64,000 nucleotides of DNA from Prosopocoilus inquinatus (GCA_036172665.1 JAYKNF010000025.1:532975-596974), one strand, 5' to 3'; shown: positions 1 to 13,282, counted from the first letter of the stretch. The notes: generated by a model not told the origin, from the letters alone. Program-made: numbers and translations.

Positions 1-3000
1 GTTATTTGACGTTTGGATATACTCCAGTATCTCTGATGTGAGATACGAAGTTTTTGGACGCAGCAGGAGCTGGAAATAGTTTTAAACGAAACAACACGCA
101 TTAGCGTTGTTCCTGTGATGTATCTAAACGATCCATACTTATCTAACATGTTACTTGACGTTTGGATGGACTCCAGTAAGTCTGATGTGAGATACAAAGT
201 TTTTGGACGCAGCAGGAGCTGGAAATAGTTTTAAATGAAACAACACGCATTAGCGTTGTTCCTGTGATGTATCTAATCGATCCTTACTCATCTATCATGT
301 TATTTGACGTTTGGATGGACTCTAGTAACTCTGAAGTGAGATACGAAGTTCTCGGACGCAGCTGAAGCTGGAAATAATTTTAAACGAAACAACACGCATT
401 AGCGTTGTTCCTGTGATGTATCTAATCGATCCTTACTCATCTATCATGTTATTTGACGTTTGGATGACCTCCAGTAACTCTGATGTGAGATACGAAATTA
501 TCGGACGCAGCAGAAGCTGGAAATAGTTTTAAATGAAACAACACGCATTAGCGTTGTTCCTGTGATGTATCTAATCGATCCTTACTCATCTATCATGTTA
601 TTTGACGTTTCGATGGACTCTAGTAACTCTGATGTGAGATACGAAGTTTTTGGACGCAGCAGGAGCTGGAAATAGTTTTAAACGAAACAACACGTATTAG
701 CGTTGTTCCTGTGATGTATCTAATCGATCCTTACTTACCTAACATGTTATTTGATGTTTGGATGGACTCCAGTAACTTTGATGTGAGATACGACGTTTTC
801 GGACGCAGCAGATGCTGGAAATAGTTTTAAACGAAACAACACGTATTAGCGTTGTTCCTGTGATGTATCTAATCGATCCTTACTCATCTATCATGTTATT
901 TGACGTTTGAATGGACTCCAGTAACTCTGATGTGAGATACAAAGTTCTCGGACGCAGCAGAAGCTGGAAATAGTTTTGAACGAAACAACACGTATTCGTC
1001 TTGTTCCTGTGATGTATCTAATCGATCCTTACTTATCTATCATGTTATTTGACGTTTGGATGGACTCCAGTATCTCTGATATGAGATACGAAATTTTCGG
1101 ACGCAGCAGAAGCTGGAAATAGTTTTAAATGAAACAACACGCATTATCGTTGTTCCTGTGATGTATCTAATCGATCCTTACTCATCTATCATGTTATTTG
1201 ACGTTTGGATGGACTCCAGTAACTCTGAAGTGAGATACGAAGTTCTCGGACGCAGCTGAAGCTGGAAATAGTTTTAAACTAAACAACACGCATTAGCGTT
1301 GTTCCTGTGATGTATCTAATCGATCCTTACTCATCTATCATGTTATTTGACGTTTCGATGGACTCTAGTAACTCTGATGTGAGATACGAAGTTTTTGGAC
1401 GCAGCAGGAGCTAGAAATAGTTTTAATCGAAACAACACGTATTAGCGTTGTTCCTGTGCTGTATCTAATCGATCCTTACTTATCTATCATGTTATTTGGC
1501 GTTTCGATGGACTCCAGTAACTCTGATGTGAGATACGAAATTATCGGACGCAGCAGAAGCTGGAAATAGTTTTAAATGAAACAACACGCATTAGCGTTGT
1601 TCCTGTGATGTATCTAATCGATCCTTACTCATCTATCATGTTATTTGACGTTTCGATGGACTCTAGTAACTCTGATGTGAGATACGAAGTTTTTGGACGC
1701 AGCAGGAGCTAGAAATAGTTTTAATTGAAACAACACGTATTAGCGTTGTTCCTGTGCTGTACCTAATCGATCCTTACTTATCTATCATGTTATTTGGCGT
1801 TTCGATGGACTCCAGTAAGTCTGATGTGAGATACAAAGTTTTTGGACGCAGCAGGAGCTGGAAATAGTTTTAAACGAAACAACACGTTTTAGCGTTGTTC
1901 CTGTGATGTATCTAATCGATCCTTACTTATCTAACATGTTATTTGATGTTTGGATGGACTCCAGTAACTTTGATGTGAGATACGACGTTTTCGGACGCAG
2001 CAGATGCTGGAAATAGTTTTAAACGAAACAACACGTATTAGCGTTGTTCCTGTGATGTATCTAATCGATCCTTACTCATCTATCATGTTATTTGACGTTT
2101 GAATGGATTCCAGTATCTCTGATGTGAGATACAAAGTTCTCGGACGCAGCAGAAGCTGGAAATAGTTTTGAACGAAACAACACGTATTAGTCTTGTTCCT
2201 GTGATGTATCTAAACGATCCTTACTTATCTAACATGTTATTTGACGTTTGGATGGACTCCAGTAAGTCTGATGTGATATACAAAGTTTTTGGACGCAGCA
2301 GGAGCTGGAAATAGTTTTAACTGAAACAACACGCATTAGCGTTGTTCCTGTGATGTATCTAATCGATCCTTACTCATCTATCATGTTATTTGACGTTTGG
2401 ATGGACTCCAGTAACTCTGAAGTGAGATACGAAGTTCTCGGACGCAGCTGAAGCTGGAAATAGTTTTAAACGAAACAATACGCATTAGCGTTGTTCCTGT
2501 GATGTATCTAATCGATCCTTACTCATCTATCATGTTATTTGACGTTTGGATGACCTCCAGTAACTCTGATGTGAGATACGAAATTATCGGACGCAGCAGA
2601 AACTGGAAATAGTTTTAAATGAAACAACACGCATTAGCGTTGTTCCTGTGATGTATCTAATCGATCCTTACTCATCTACCATGTTATTTGACGTTTCGAT
2701 GGACTCTAGTAACTCTGATGTGAGATACGAAGTTTTTGGACGCAGCAGAAGCTAGAAATAGTTTTAATCGAAACAACACGTATTAGCGTTGTTCCTGTGC
2801 TGTATCTAATCGATCCTTACTTATCTATCATGCTATTTGGCGTTTCGATGGACTCCAGTAACTCTGATGTGAGATACGACGTTTTCGGACGCAGCAGAAG
2901 CTGGAAATAGTTTTAAATGAAACAACACGCATTAGCGTTGTTCCTGTGATGTATCTAATCGATCCTTACTCATCTATCATGTTATTTGACGTTTCGATGG

Positions 3001-6000
3001 ACTCTAGTAACTCTGATGTGAGATACGAAGTTTTTGGACGCAGCAGGAGCTGGAAATAGTTTTAAACGAAACAACACGTATTAGCGTTGTTCCTGTGATG
3101 TATCTAATCGATCCTTACTTATCTAACATGTTATTTGATGTTTGGATGGACTCCAGTAACTTTGATGTGAGATACGACGTTTTCGGACGCAGCAGATGCT
3201 GGAAATAGTTTTAAACGAAACAACACGTATTAGCGTTGTTCCTGTGATGTATCTAATCGATCCTTACTCATCTATCATGTTATTTGACGTTTGGATGGAC
3301 TCCAGTAACTCTGAAGTGAGATACGAAGTTCTCGGACGCAGCTGAAGCTGGAAATAGTTTTAAACTAAACAACACGCATTAGCGTTGTTCCTGTGATGTA
3401 TCTAATCGATCCTTACTCATCTATAATGTTATTTGACGTTTCGATGGACTCTAGTAACTCTGATGTGAGATAAGAAGTTTTTGGACGCAGCAGGAGCTAG
3501 AAATAGTTTTAATCGAAACAACACGTATTAGCGTTGTTCCTGTGCTGTATCTAATCGATCCTTACTTATCTATCATGTTATTTGGCGTTTCGATGGACTC
3601 CAGTAACTCTGATGTGAGATACGAAATTATCGGACGCAGCAGAAGCTGGAAATAGTTTTAAATGAAACAACACGCATTAGCGTTGTTCCTGTGATGTATC
3701 TAATCGATCCTTACTCATCTATCATGTTATTTGACGTTTCGATGGACTCTAGTAACTCTGATGTGAGATACGAAGTTTTTGGACGCAGCAGGAGCTAGAA
3801 ATAGTTTTAATCGAAACAACACGTATTAGCGTTGTTCCTGTGCTGTACCTAATCGATCCTTACTTATCTATCATGTTATTTGGCGTTTCGATGGACTCCA
3901 GTAAGTCTGATGTGAGATACAAAGTTTTTGGACGCAGCAGGAGCTGGAAATAGTTTTAAACGAAACAACACGTTTTAGCGTTGTTCCTGTGATGTATCTA
4001 ATCGATCCTTACTTATCTAACATGTTATTTGATGTTTGGATGGACTCCAGTAACTTTGATGTGAGATACGACGTTTTCGGACGCAGCAGATGCTGGAAAT
4101 AGTTTTAAACGAAACAACACGTATTAGCGTTGTTCCTGTGATGTATCTAATCGATCCTTACTCATCTATCATGTTATTTGACGTTTGAATGGATTCCAGT
4201 ATCTCTGATGTGAGATACAAAGTTCTCGGACGCAGCAGAAGCTGGAAATAGTTTTGAACGAAACAACACGTATTCGTCTTGTTCCTGTGATGTATCTATA
4301 CGATCCTTACTTATCTAACATGTTATTTGACGTTTGGATGGACTCCAGTAAGTCTGATGTGATATACAAAGTTTTTGGACGCAGCAGGAGCTGGAAATAG
4401 TTTTAACTGAAACAACACGCATTAGCGTTGTTCCTGTGATGTATCTAATCGATCCTTACTCATCTACCATGTTATTTGACGTTTCGATGGACTCTAGTAA
4501 CTCTGATGTGAGATACGACGTTTTCGGACGCAGCAGATGCTGGAAATAGTTTTAATCGAAACAACACGTATTAGCGTTGTTCCTGTGCTGTATCTAATCG
4601 ATCCTTACTTATCTATCATGCTATTTGGCGTTTCGATGGACTCCAGTAACTCTGATGTGAGATACGGCGTTTTCGGACGCAGCAGAAGCTGGAAATAGTT
4701 TTAAATGAAACAACACGCATTAGCGTTGTTCCTGTGATGTATCTAATCGATCCTTACTCATCTATCATGTTATTTGACGTTTCGATGGACTCTAGTAACT
4801 CTGATGTGAGATACGAAGTTTTTGGACGCAGCAGGAGCTGGAAATAGTTTTAAACGAAACAACACGTATTAGCGTTGTTCCTGTGATGTATCTAATCGAT
4901 CCTTACTCATCTATCATGTTATTTGACGTTTGGATGGACTCCAGTAACTCTGAAGTGAGATACGAAGTTCTCGGACGCAGCTGAAGCTGGAAATAGTTTT
5001 AAACGAAACAATACGCATTAGCGTTGTTCCTGTGATGTATCTAATCGATCCTTACTCATCTATCATGTTATTTGACGTTTGGATGACCTCCAGTAACTCT
5101 GATGTGAGATACGAAATTATCGGACGCAGCAGAAACTGGAAATAGTTTTAAATGAAACAACACGCATTAGCGTTGTTCCTGTGATGTATCTAATCGATCC
5201 TTACTCATCTACCATGTTATTTGACGTTTCGATGGACTCTAGTAACTCTGATGTGAGATACGACGTTTTCGGACGCAGCAGATGCTGGAAATAGTTTTAA
5301 TCGAAACAACACGTATTAGCGTTGTTCCTGTGCTGTATCTAATCGATCCTTACTTATCTATCATGCTATTTGGCGTTTCGATGGACTCCAGTAACTCTGA
5401 TGTGAGATACGGCGTTTTCGGACGCAGCAGAAGCTGGAAATAGTTTTAAATGAAACAACACGCATTAGCGTTGTTCCTGTGATGTATCTAATCGATCCTT
5501 ACTCATCTATCATGTTATTTGACGTTTCGATGGACTCTAGTAACTCTGATGTGAGATACGAAGTTTTTGGACGCAGCAGGAGCTGGAAATAGTTTTAAAC
5601 GAAACAACACGTATTAGCGTTGTTCCTGTGATGTATCTAATCGATCCTTACTTATCTAACATGTTATTTGATGTTTGGATGGACTCCAGTAACTTTGATG
5701 TGAGATACGACGTTTTCGGACGCAGCAGATGCTGGAAATAGTTTTAAACGAAACAACACGTATTAGCGTTGTTCCTGTGATGTATCTAATCGATCCTTAC
5801 TCATCTATCATGTTATTTGACGTTTGAATGGATTCCAGTATCTCTGATGTGAGATACAAAGTTCTCGGACGCATCAGAAGCTGGAAATAGTTTTGAACAA
5901 AACAACACGTATTCGTCTTGTTCCTGTGATGTATCTAATCGATCCTTACGTATCTATCATGTTATTTGACGTTTGGATGACCTCCAGTAACTCTGATGTG

Positions 6001-6983
6001 AGATACGAAATTATCGGACGCAGCTGAAGCTGGAAATAGTTTTAAATGAAACAACACGTATTAGCGTTGTTCCTGTGATGTATCTAATCGATCCTTACTC
6101 ATCTATCATGTTATTTGGCGTTTCGACGGACTCCAGTAGCTCTGATGTGAGATACGACGTTTTCGGACGCAGCAGAAGCTGGAAATAGTTTTAAATGAAA
6201 CAACACGCATTAGCGTTGTTCCTGTGATGTATCTAATCGATCCTTACTCATCTATCATGTTATTTGACGTTTGGATATACTCCAGTATCTCTGATGTGAG
6301 ATACGAAGTTTTTGGACGCAGCAGGAGCTGGAAATAGTTTTAAACGAAACAACACGCATTAGCGTTGTTCCTGTGATGTATCTAAACGATCCATACTTAT
6401 CTAACATGTTACTTGACGTTTGGATGGACTCCAGTATGTCTGATGTGAGATACAAAGTTTTTGGACGCAGCAGGAGCTGGAAATAGTTTTAAATGAAACA
6501 ACACGCATTAGCGTTGTTCCTGTGATGTATCTAATCGATCCTTACTCATCTATCATGCTATTTGACGTTTGGATGGACTCCAGTAACTCTGAAGTGAGAT
6601 ACGAAGTTCTCGGACGCAGCTGAAGCTGGAAATAGTTTTAAACGAAACAACACGCATTAGCGTTGTTCCTGTGATGTATCTAATCGATCCTTACTCATCT
6701 ATCATGTTATTTGACGTTTGGATGACCTCCAGTAACTCTGATGTGAGATACGAAATTATCGGACGCAGCAGAAGCTGGAAATAGTTTTAAATGAAACAAC
6801 ACGCATTAGCGTTGTTCCTGTGATGTATCTAATCGATCCTTACTCATCTACCATGTTATTTGACGTTTCGATGGACTCTAGTAACTCTGATGTGAGATAC
6901 GAAGTTTTTGGACGCAGCAGGAGCTAGAAATAGTTTTAATCGAAACAACACGTATTAGCGTTGTTCCTGTGCTGTATCTAATC
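1..6983 (+). repeat. 149-bp satellite array S1, forward orientation
   Basis: About 47 head-to-tail monomers of 149 bp. The marker GTTATTTGACG or its one-base variant recurs at 1, 150, 299, 448 and so on, exactly 149 bp apart. Monomers differ by scattered substitutions and fall into recurring variants, giving higher-order structure. A variant reading AACTGAAAC recurs at 2319 and 4405 (14 x 149 bp). The variant order at 1-725 recurs from 6259 (42 x 149 bp). Each monomer carries two short dyads, CAGC-AGAA-GCTG and CGC-ATTA-GCG, the second inside a wider imperfect AACAA/TTGTT stem. Because 149 is not a multiple of three, no reading frame survives many monomers, so short ORFs here are incidental. 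A centromeric or pericentromeric role is inference only. Confidence 0.97.
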
Positions 6984-7015
6984 ATACATCACAGGAACAA
7001 CGCTAGTACGTGTTC
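6950..7015. other. Fold-back inversion junction S1/S2
   Basis: The satellite reverses orientation between 6983 and 6984. The forward array stops after TGTATCTAATC, and the reverse array begins ATACATCACAGG. The two sides are inverted copies of the same monomer segment, separated by only about 6 bases (CTAATC). The result is a near-perfect palindrome whose arms continue outward through both monomers. This is the signature of a fold-back (dyad) inversion; an assembly artefact is the alternative. Confidence 0.9.
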
Positions 7016-8930
7016 TTTCGTTCAAAACTATTTCCAGCTTCTGCTGCGTCCGAAAAATTCGTATCTCAAATCAGAGTTACTGGAGTCCATCTTAACGTCA
7101 AATAACATGATAGATAAGTAAGGATCGATTAGATACATCACAGGAACAACGCTAATACGTGTTGTTTCGTTCCAAACTATTTCGGGCTTCTGCTGCGTCC
7201 GAAAACTACGTATCTCACATGAGAGTTACTGGAGTCCATCGAAACGTCAAATAACATGATAGATAAGTAAGGATCGATTAGATACATCACAGGAACACTG
7301 CTAATACGTGTTATTTCGTTCAAAACTATTTTCAGCTCCTGCTGAGTCCGAGAACTTCGTATCTCACATCAGAGTTACTGGAGTCCGTTGAAACGTCAAA
7401 TAACATAGTAGATAAGTAAGGATCGATTAGGTACATCACAGGAACAACGCTAATACGTGTTGTTTCGTTCAAGACTATTTCCAGCTCCTGCTGAGTCCGA
7501 GAACTTCGTATCTCACATCAGAGTTACTGGAGTCCGTTGAAGCGTCAAATAACATAGTAGATAAGTAAGGATCAATTAGATACATCACAGGAACAACGCT
7601 AATACGTGTTGTTTCGTTCAAATCTATTTCCAGCTTCTGCTGCGTCCGAAAACTTCGTATCTCACATCAGAGTAACTGGAGTCCATCGTAACGTCAAATA
7701 ACATGATAGATAAGTAAGGATCGATTAGATACATCACAGGAACAACGCTAATACGTGTTATTCCGTTCAAAATTATTTCCAGCTCCTGCTGAGTCAGAGA
7801 ACTTCGTATCTCACATCAGAGTTACTGGAGTTCATCGAAACGTCAAATAACATGATAGATAAGTAAGGATCGATTAGATACGTCACAGGAACAACGCTAA
7901 TACGTGTTGTTTCGTTCAAAACTATTTCCAGCTTCTGCTGCGTCCGAAAACTTCGTATCTCACATCAGAGTAACTGGAGTCCATCGTAACGTCAAATAAC
8001 ATGATAGATAAGTAAGGAGCGATTAGATACGTCACAGGAACAACGCTAATACGTGTCGTTTCGTTCAAAACTATTTCCAGCTTCTGCTGAGTTCGAGAAC
8101 TTCGTATTTCACATCAGAGTTACTGGAGTCCATCGAAACGTCAAATAACATGATAGATAAGTAAGGATCGATTAGATACATCACAGGAACAACGCTAATA
8201 CGTGTTGTTTCGTTCAAAACTATTTCCAGCTTCTGCTGAGTTCGAGAACTTCGTATTTCACATCAGAGTTACTGGAGTCCATCGAAACGTCAAATAACAT
8301 GATAGATAAGTAAGGAGCGATTAGATACATCACAGGAACACTGCTAATACGTGTTATTTCGTTCAAAAGTTTTTCCAGCTTCTGCTTAGTTCGAGAACTT
8401 CGTATCTCACATCAGAGTTACTGGAGTTCATCGAAACGTCAAATAACATGATAGATAAGTAAGGATCGATTAGATACATCACAGGAACAACGCTAATACG
8501 TGCTGTTTCGTTCAAGACTATTTCCAGCTCCTGCTGAGTCCGAGAACTTCGTATCTCACATCAGAGTTACTGGAGTCCATCGTAACATCAAATAACATAG
8601 TAGATAAGTAAGGATCGATTAGATACATCACAGGAACAACGCTAATACGTGTTGTTTCGTTCAAAACTATTTCCAGCTTCTGCTGCGTCCGTAAACTTCG
8701 TATCTCACGTCAGAGTTACTGGAGTCCAACGTAACGTCAAATAACATGATAGATAAGTAAGGATCGATTAGATACATCACAGGAACAACGCTAATGCGTG
8801 CTGTTTCGTTCAAGACTATTTCCAGCTCCTGCTGAGTCCGAGAACTTCGTATCTCACATCACAGTTACTGGAGTCCGTTGAAACGTCAAATAACATAGTA
8901 GATAAGTAAGGATCGATTAGATACATCACA
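6984..8930 (-). repeat. 149-bp satellite array S2, reverse orientation
   Basis: About 13 monomers of the same 149-bp satellite in the opposite orientation to S1. Reverse-oriented markers such as GATACATCACAGGAAC and ATTTCCAGCTYCTGCTG recur every 149 bp. These monomers belong to a different variant group from S1. Many read CTGCTGAGTCCGAG where S1-type copies, seen on the same strand, read CTGCTGCGTCCGA. The last about 290 bp before 8930 mirror the satellite just right of 39133, so this flank shares the ancestry of the large inverted duplication. Confidence 0.95.
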
Positions 8931-8936
8931 CGGGCC

Positions 8937-8952
8937 ACAACCGAGAGGTTGT
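8937..8952 (+). other. Subterminal hairpin at the end of element B
   Basis: ACAACC-GAGA-GGTTGT is a perfect 6-bp stem with a GAGA loop, six bases inside the CGGGCC terminus. The same hairpin is present at the B ends near 19783, 30460, 33737 and 39127. Subterminal hairpins occur in several transposon classes, but I see no Helitron CTRR 3' end or other diagnostic signature beside it. Confidence 0.6.
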
Positions 8953-11900
8953 CAATTTGAACTGTCGTCTTTAATGGGTCGGTGATTCTATTTTATTGTG
9001 TTCCCATAAAGCTTTTAAAATGCGATCAAGCAATTGATCTTGAATTTTGCTGGAATTTTATTTTATAACGTTGTTTTTGTGCACGGCCGACCAAAAGTTC
9101 TCAAACAAAAGAGTCAATACTCCTCCACCAGGTATTTTTTTTTATTTTTGAGCTAGACTTTTGGTAGTTGTAGCATTAATTCTCTTACATGATGAGGAAC
9201 TTCCGGTATTAATATGTGAAACTAATTTGATTACACCCTGTATATAGGCTTACTACTTTTAAGGGCGAAAAAACTTTTTTTCTCCTAAAATCGCGAAAAA
9301 ATTCACCCGTATAGAGCTCGACGAGGCGCATTCAAAACCATGCCCCGTTCCTCTCTAGCTGCTCGCCCCTTTCCCGAGATATCGACCTTTAAAATACCAT
9401 CGTAAAGAGACATTAATTCCGCACAGAAAACGAGCTTTAACGCTTAAATTATGTTACGCGCTCATCGCCTGTGGCGGTTTTAAAAGAGAAAAGCAACTAT
9501 TCCTGCCCTGTTTAATTCAAAAGAGAACGAAACTCAAGGCATATTATGTAAGACAAGTGTTTTCTCAGAGAAAAGTTGAATAAGCGAAAATGCCTTCGCG
9601 CAAATACAGTAATTGTTATTTATGGGGCATCATGGTATTATCTTTACTTGTAAAACATTTAAAATAGCGATAAATAAAAATAATTTTTAATGCGTCTTGG
9701 TGCTGCCATCTTGAAACGACCGACGCGAACTTTCAAGCAATCAAAGATCACAGGTCCCTGCAGAATTACAGGAATCTGTAATCATCGGCGCGCTCTAAGT
9801 TGGTTGCACGTTCAACGTACAGATTGCGCATCGATCCCTCAAGTGCGTTCAGTAATGCTCAAGACGGCTCCAACGCTTCGCTGCCGTACTCAGCCACCCA
9901 AAATTAGCGACAATTTTCAGCGTTGAGGTGAATGAACAAACGTGTTTCCGTAAAATATATAATTTCATCTGCATTTTAATGCAAACTTTAAAGTCTTGTC
10001 CTCGTTTAATGTAAGCGAATTATTATTCTCTAATGCGAACGATTTAGGATAAACTCGCACTGGTTTCATTACTTGGTCAGCCCACAGGATTACCGTAATA
10101 CACTTGGCCCTCGTTTAAAGTTGAGAGGTACCTAAACATCACAAGTTGTTTACCTTATTAGCAAATCAAATTAAAAGCCACCAACTGAATAGAACTCTGA
10201 TCGAATTCCCACTTATTGACTCTTGCATTCCCGAGACACCTAAAGTGTGACAACGGATGATGCACCGATGTACCTACAAATATATTCTGAAGTGACGACC
10301 TCAGTTTGCGTCCACCAGCTTCAAATGGTTCAGTGAACCCTGCCAACAGCCTTTTCGGGAAAAGTATGCTGATCGAAAAATGTGAAGACAACTCAGACAT
10401 TAGTTGTCTTTCATTTGCAACGCAGATTAGTTCAGGTCAGTTCAGTTTAACCCAAAGTGTACTGATCTTAAGTGATCGATTTAATAGTAAATAAAACATG
10501 CGAAGTGCGATTGTTGCATTTAATCTCCAGAAGAAGATATTATTTTTTGCATCACTTTACAGCGAGTTAAGCACAAAAGGTTATTTGGACGAGTAATGTA
10601 ATTTGACAAACAGTTGAAATAACATCCCCTCTACAAGCGAACCAACTGATCCAAACTGATCTAGAATTTCCGAGGTGTAGTATCAGCAAGGCTGAAAGTG
10701 TTTTGGATCACGTTGGGTTAGATCATGTAACCAAATACAACAGACAAATTTTTGAATAAGTGATCCAGGGTAAAAGTGAACTGATCTGACATGCAAATAA
10801 AAGATAAGTATTGTTTTAATAAGGTCTGACTGTATCAAAAATTGCGCAAATTGAAATCAACCCGATAAGGGTGCCGTTATTTAAAATTTAAATTACACTA
10901 TATTTACAAAAAATTAATTGCGTTTTTTAATAAATTTATTATGAAATGTGAAAATGAGAACAATTTAGTTCATGCTAGATATATGAATTTATCGTTTCCA
11001 CGTGCTTTATGCAGAATTGAAGTTAACTCTTGTCCGATGAAAAATGTACGAGAAGCTTTAACGTTAATCTTTAAACGGACGCTGTGAAAAATTGAACAAA
11101 TGCTCCTAGCGGAGCTATCAACTGATAATGAAACGCTGAGCGCTTGTACAATTTTTGACAAAGCCTATTTAAAAATGATGCGATAATAAAAATAAGCATT
11201 TTATGTCGGTCACAAGAAAATAACCATAATGTATCTAAATATAAATGGAACATAGCTGAATGTGATATTTTTCTAAAAACAGTTCGGTACTTATATAAGC
11301 TTGCTAAACGTTTATTATATTAAATCACAAATAATTCGTTCAAAACAGCAGAGTACTCATTTTAATTCAGGTTTCTTTTTAAACAATTCCCTGTTAAATA
11401 TCGCTCCCTTTGCTGTTTTATTAATTTTCTCGAAACTTCTAAATGTGATTTTCTTGTTGTTCATAAGATATTGTGATTTTTGGAATAAATTTATGTAATT
11501 GAGTTAATAGTGAAAAAGGCAAGTCAATATCTCGAGCCGTTCTCGACTTATTGAATTTTTTAGTCGCAGATCGACATTTTTCAAAATTTTTTTCTCGAAA
11601 GCGGTGCGAAGTAGAGACTTGCGGCTTGCACTGCTCGATTTGCCTAGTCGAACTGTATAAGGATGATTTTTTTCGTGGCAATCAATTTTTCGTCGAAAAC
11701 CTCAAATTTTCATGGACTGTAGGTTTACTACTTTTAAGAGCGAAAAAACTGTCAACGTCCGTACGCCGATTAAGTTGGTATGCATGCAACTATATCAACT
11801 TGTAGTGGCAATCATGCAGTTTGTGTCAATTCTGGCAGAGTACATTGGCGGTTCGTTAATCATTTTCTCACCGGTTTTACAGAAGATGCATGATATGTTC

Positions 11901-12449
11901 ATTTCTTTAATATCGAAAGTTCTTTTCAAGACTCCTCAATTAACATTTTTGAATCAGATGTGAGAAATAATTTAATATAAATTTCAAATTACGTTCGAAT
12001 AGATAATTTATTACCTTATCTTTAGAAAATTTTCTCCATTATTATTAAAAATATTCACTACTGAACAAAATGCATAAGTATGTTCTTTCGGAGTGCGACT
12101 CGAAACCTCGATGTAAATCAGCTGGGTGACTTAACTAAACCTGTTGTCAACATTTTTCATGCACAAATGGACCAAAGTCAACAAATCATAGTGAAAGTTA
12201 TCAGCACGATCAGCCAATCAGATACGTGGGCCACAGCATTGAAAATAATGCAAGTCCTGAATTTTGCGGATTTTGTAGATGTTAGTTACGCAGCCAGGCC
12301 AGAATTACCGAACGTGCGCCACGGAGAATCCTCATTCTTTCGTTAAAACCCATTTACATCTGATAATATTCTTGTTCTCTGCACGTACCACGATAAATTA
12401 TTAACAAGAGTTTCATGGGAACTGTATCATATGCGCAGATTTGTGATCA

Positions 12450-12601
12450 TGGCCACCGAAAAGTCCTAATTTGACACACCCAGACTATTTCCTTTTTGGA
12501 CATGTGAAAAATAATGTTTTATAAAAACGAAATCGAAGACGATGCAGGAAGAACTTTGCTGTGTATTTGAAAATATGAAGCAATTTGTGTTAACAAAATA
12601 A
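12450..12601 (+). pseudogene. mariner/Tc1-like transposase C-terminal remnant
   Basis: Translation from 12450 gives a WPPKSPNLTHPDYFLFGHVK stretch followed by a TAA near 12522. After a frame change, a second piece continues with MQEELCCVFENMKQF and ends at a TAA at 12599-12601. The WPP-SP-L-P-D-FLFG-K pattern is the hallmark around the third catalytic residue of Tc1/mariner (IS630-like) transposases. The frameshift and stop, and the absence of a recognisable N-terminal part upstream, show it is dead. It lies inside element B, so it is either an old insertion into B or a relic of an ancestral B transposase. An inverted copy sits in B4. Confidence 0.65.
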
Positions 12602-12810
12602 CGTACACCTCCGATACATAAAAATAAAATTATTTCCTGCTTGTCAGTGTTGTTTTCAATTAATAAAGCGCTTATTATAATTCCCCCATTAGCAAGTCTA
12701 CATAAACATAACCCTAGATTCCATTACATTACGAAACCGCGACTTTCTACCACGCCACTGGACTTCATCAACTGTAAAATAATTAATACCAATGTCACCA
12801 ACATAATTTG

Positions 12811-12975
12811 ATAGATTTGAAAATGTTGATTAAACAACGCAATTTAAAACTTCTAGGTGCTTTAATTCGACTGCCTGTTAAGTTCATTTACAAACGCAAC
12901 AGAGATTGTGGCCCCATTTGTCATAATACATGACCTAAACTCGCACTTCAGATTTACTAGAAATTTCAAGAAGGC
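12811..12975 (+). repeat. Direct repeat within B1, copy 1
   Basis: About 165 bp containing GTTGATTAAACAACGCAATT (from 12825) and GGCCCCATTTGTCATAATA. A diverged second copy starts near 13100, offset about 290 bp. This copy ends at TTTCAAGAAGG, the point where inverted copy B4 is cut off by satellite (35090). Confidence 0.7.
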
Positions 12976-13099
12976 TAGAGATAAAAGAAATTTCTTTTAA
13001 CTTGTCTTTAGTTGCGTTAAGTAACGCCACATCACTGGGGACACTTCCACAGTAAAATAAAGTAACAATTAAAAGGTGTTCGGCCAGTTTAGAATCTTA

Positions 13100-13282
13100 G
13101 GTTAGGTTTGAAAGTGTTGATTAAACAACGCAATTTAAAACTTCTAGGTGCTTTAATTCGACTGCCTATTAAGTTTATACCAAACGCAACAGAGATTGTG
13201 GCCCCATTTGTCATAATATATAAAATATTTGGCATTGTCGAAACTGGCACTTCAGATTTTCTAAATATCTCAAAAGTGGGCT
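13100..13282 (+). repeat. Direct repeat within B1, copy 2
   Basis: Second, diverged copy of the 12811-12975 segment. GTTGATTAAACAACGCAATT recurs at 13115, and GGCCCCATTTGTCATAATA is again present. The copies differ by substitutions and a short insertion after CATAATA. No coding role is apparent. Confidence 0.7.

Noticed and set aside
6255..6455. Short satellite ORFs (about 60-70 codons) here and near 27555
   Set aside because: 149 is not divisible by three, so frames break within a few monomers; the ORFs are by-products of the repeat.
1..6983. CRISPR array
   Set aside because: The whole 149-bp unit repeats with no unique spacers, and the context is eukaryotic satellite.
1..8930. Hammerhead-ribozyme-like motifs in the satellite (CTGATGAG in a few forward copies, CTGCTGAGTCCGAG in reverse copies)
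   Set aside because: The bases before the candidate GAAA cannot pair with those after CTGATGA, and the reverse version lacks the matching GGAC plus GAAA. No complete catalytic core forms on either strand.
8931..8960. Helitron 3' end at the B terminus
   Set aside because: A hairpin is present but no CTRR follows and no AT target dinucleotide is seen. No Rep/helicase is present.
9690..12346. Short ORFs in element B (60-90 codons) repeated identically in both arms
   Set aside because: Identity reflects DNA duplication, not selection. They overlap on both strands and show no family motif.
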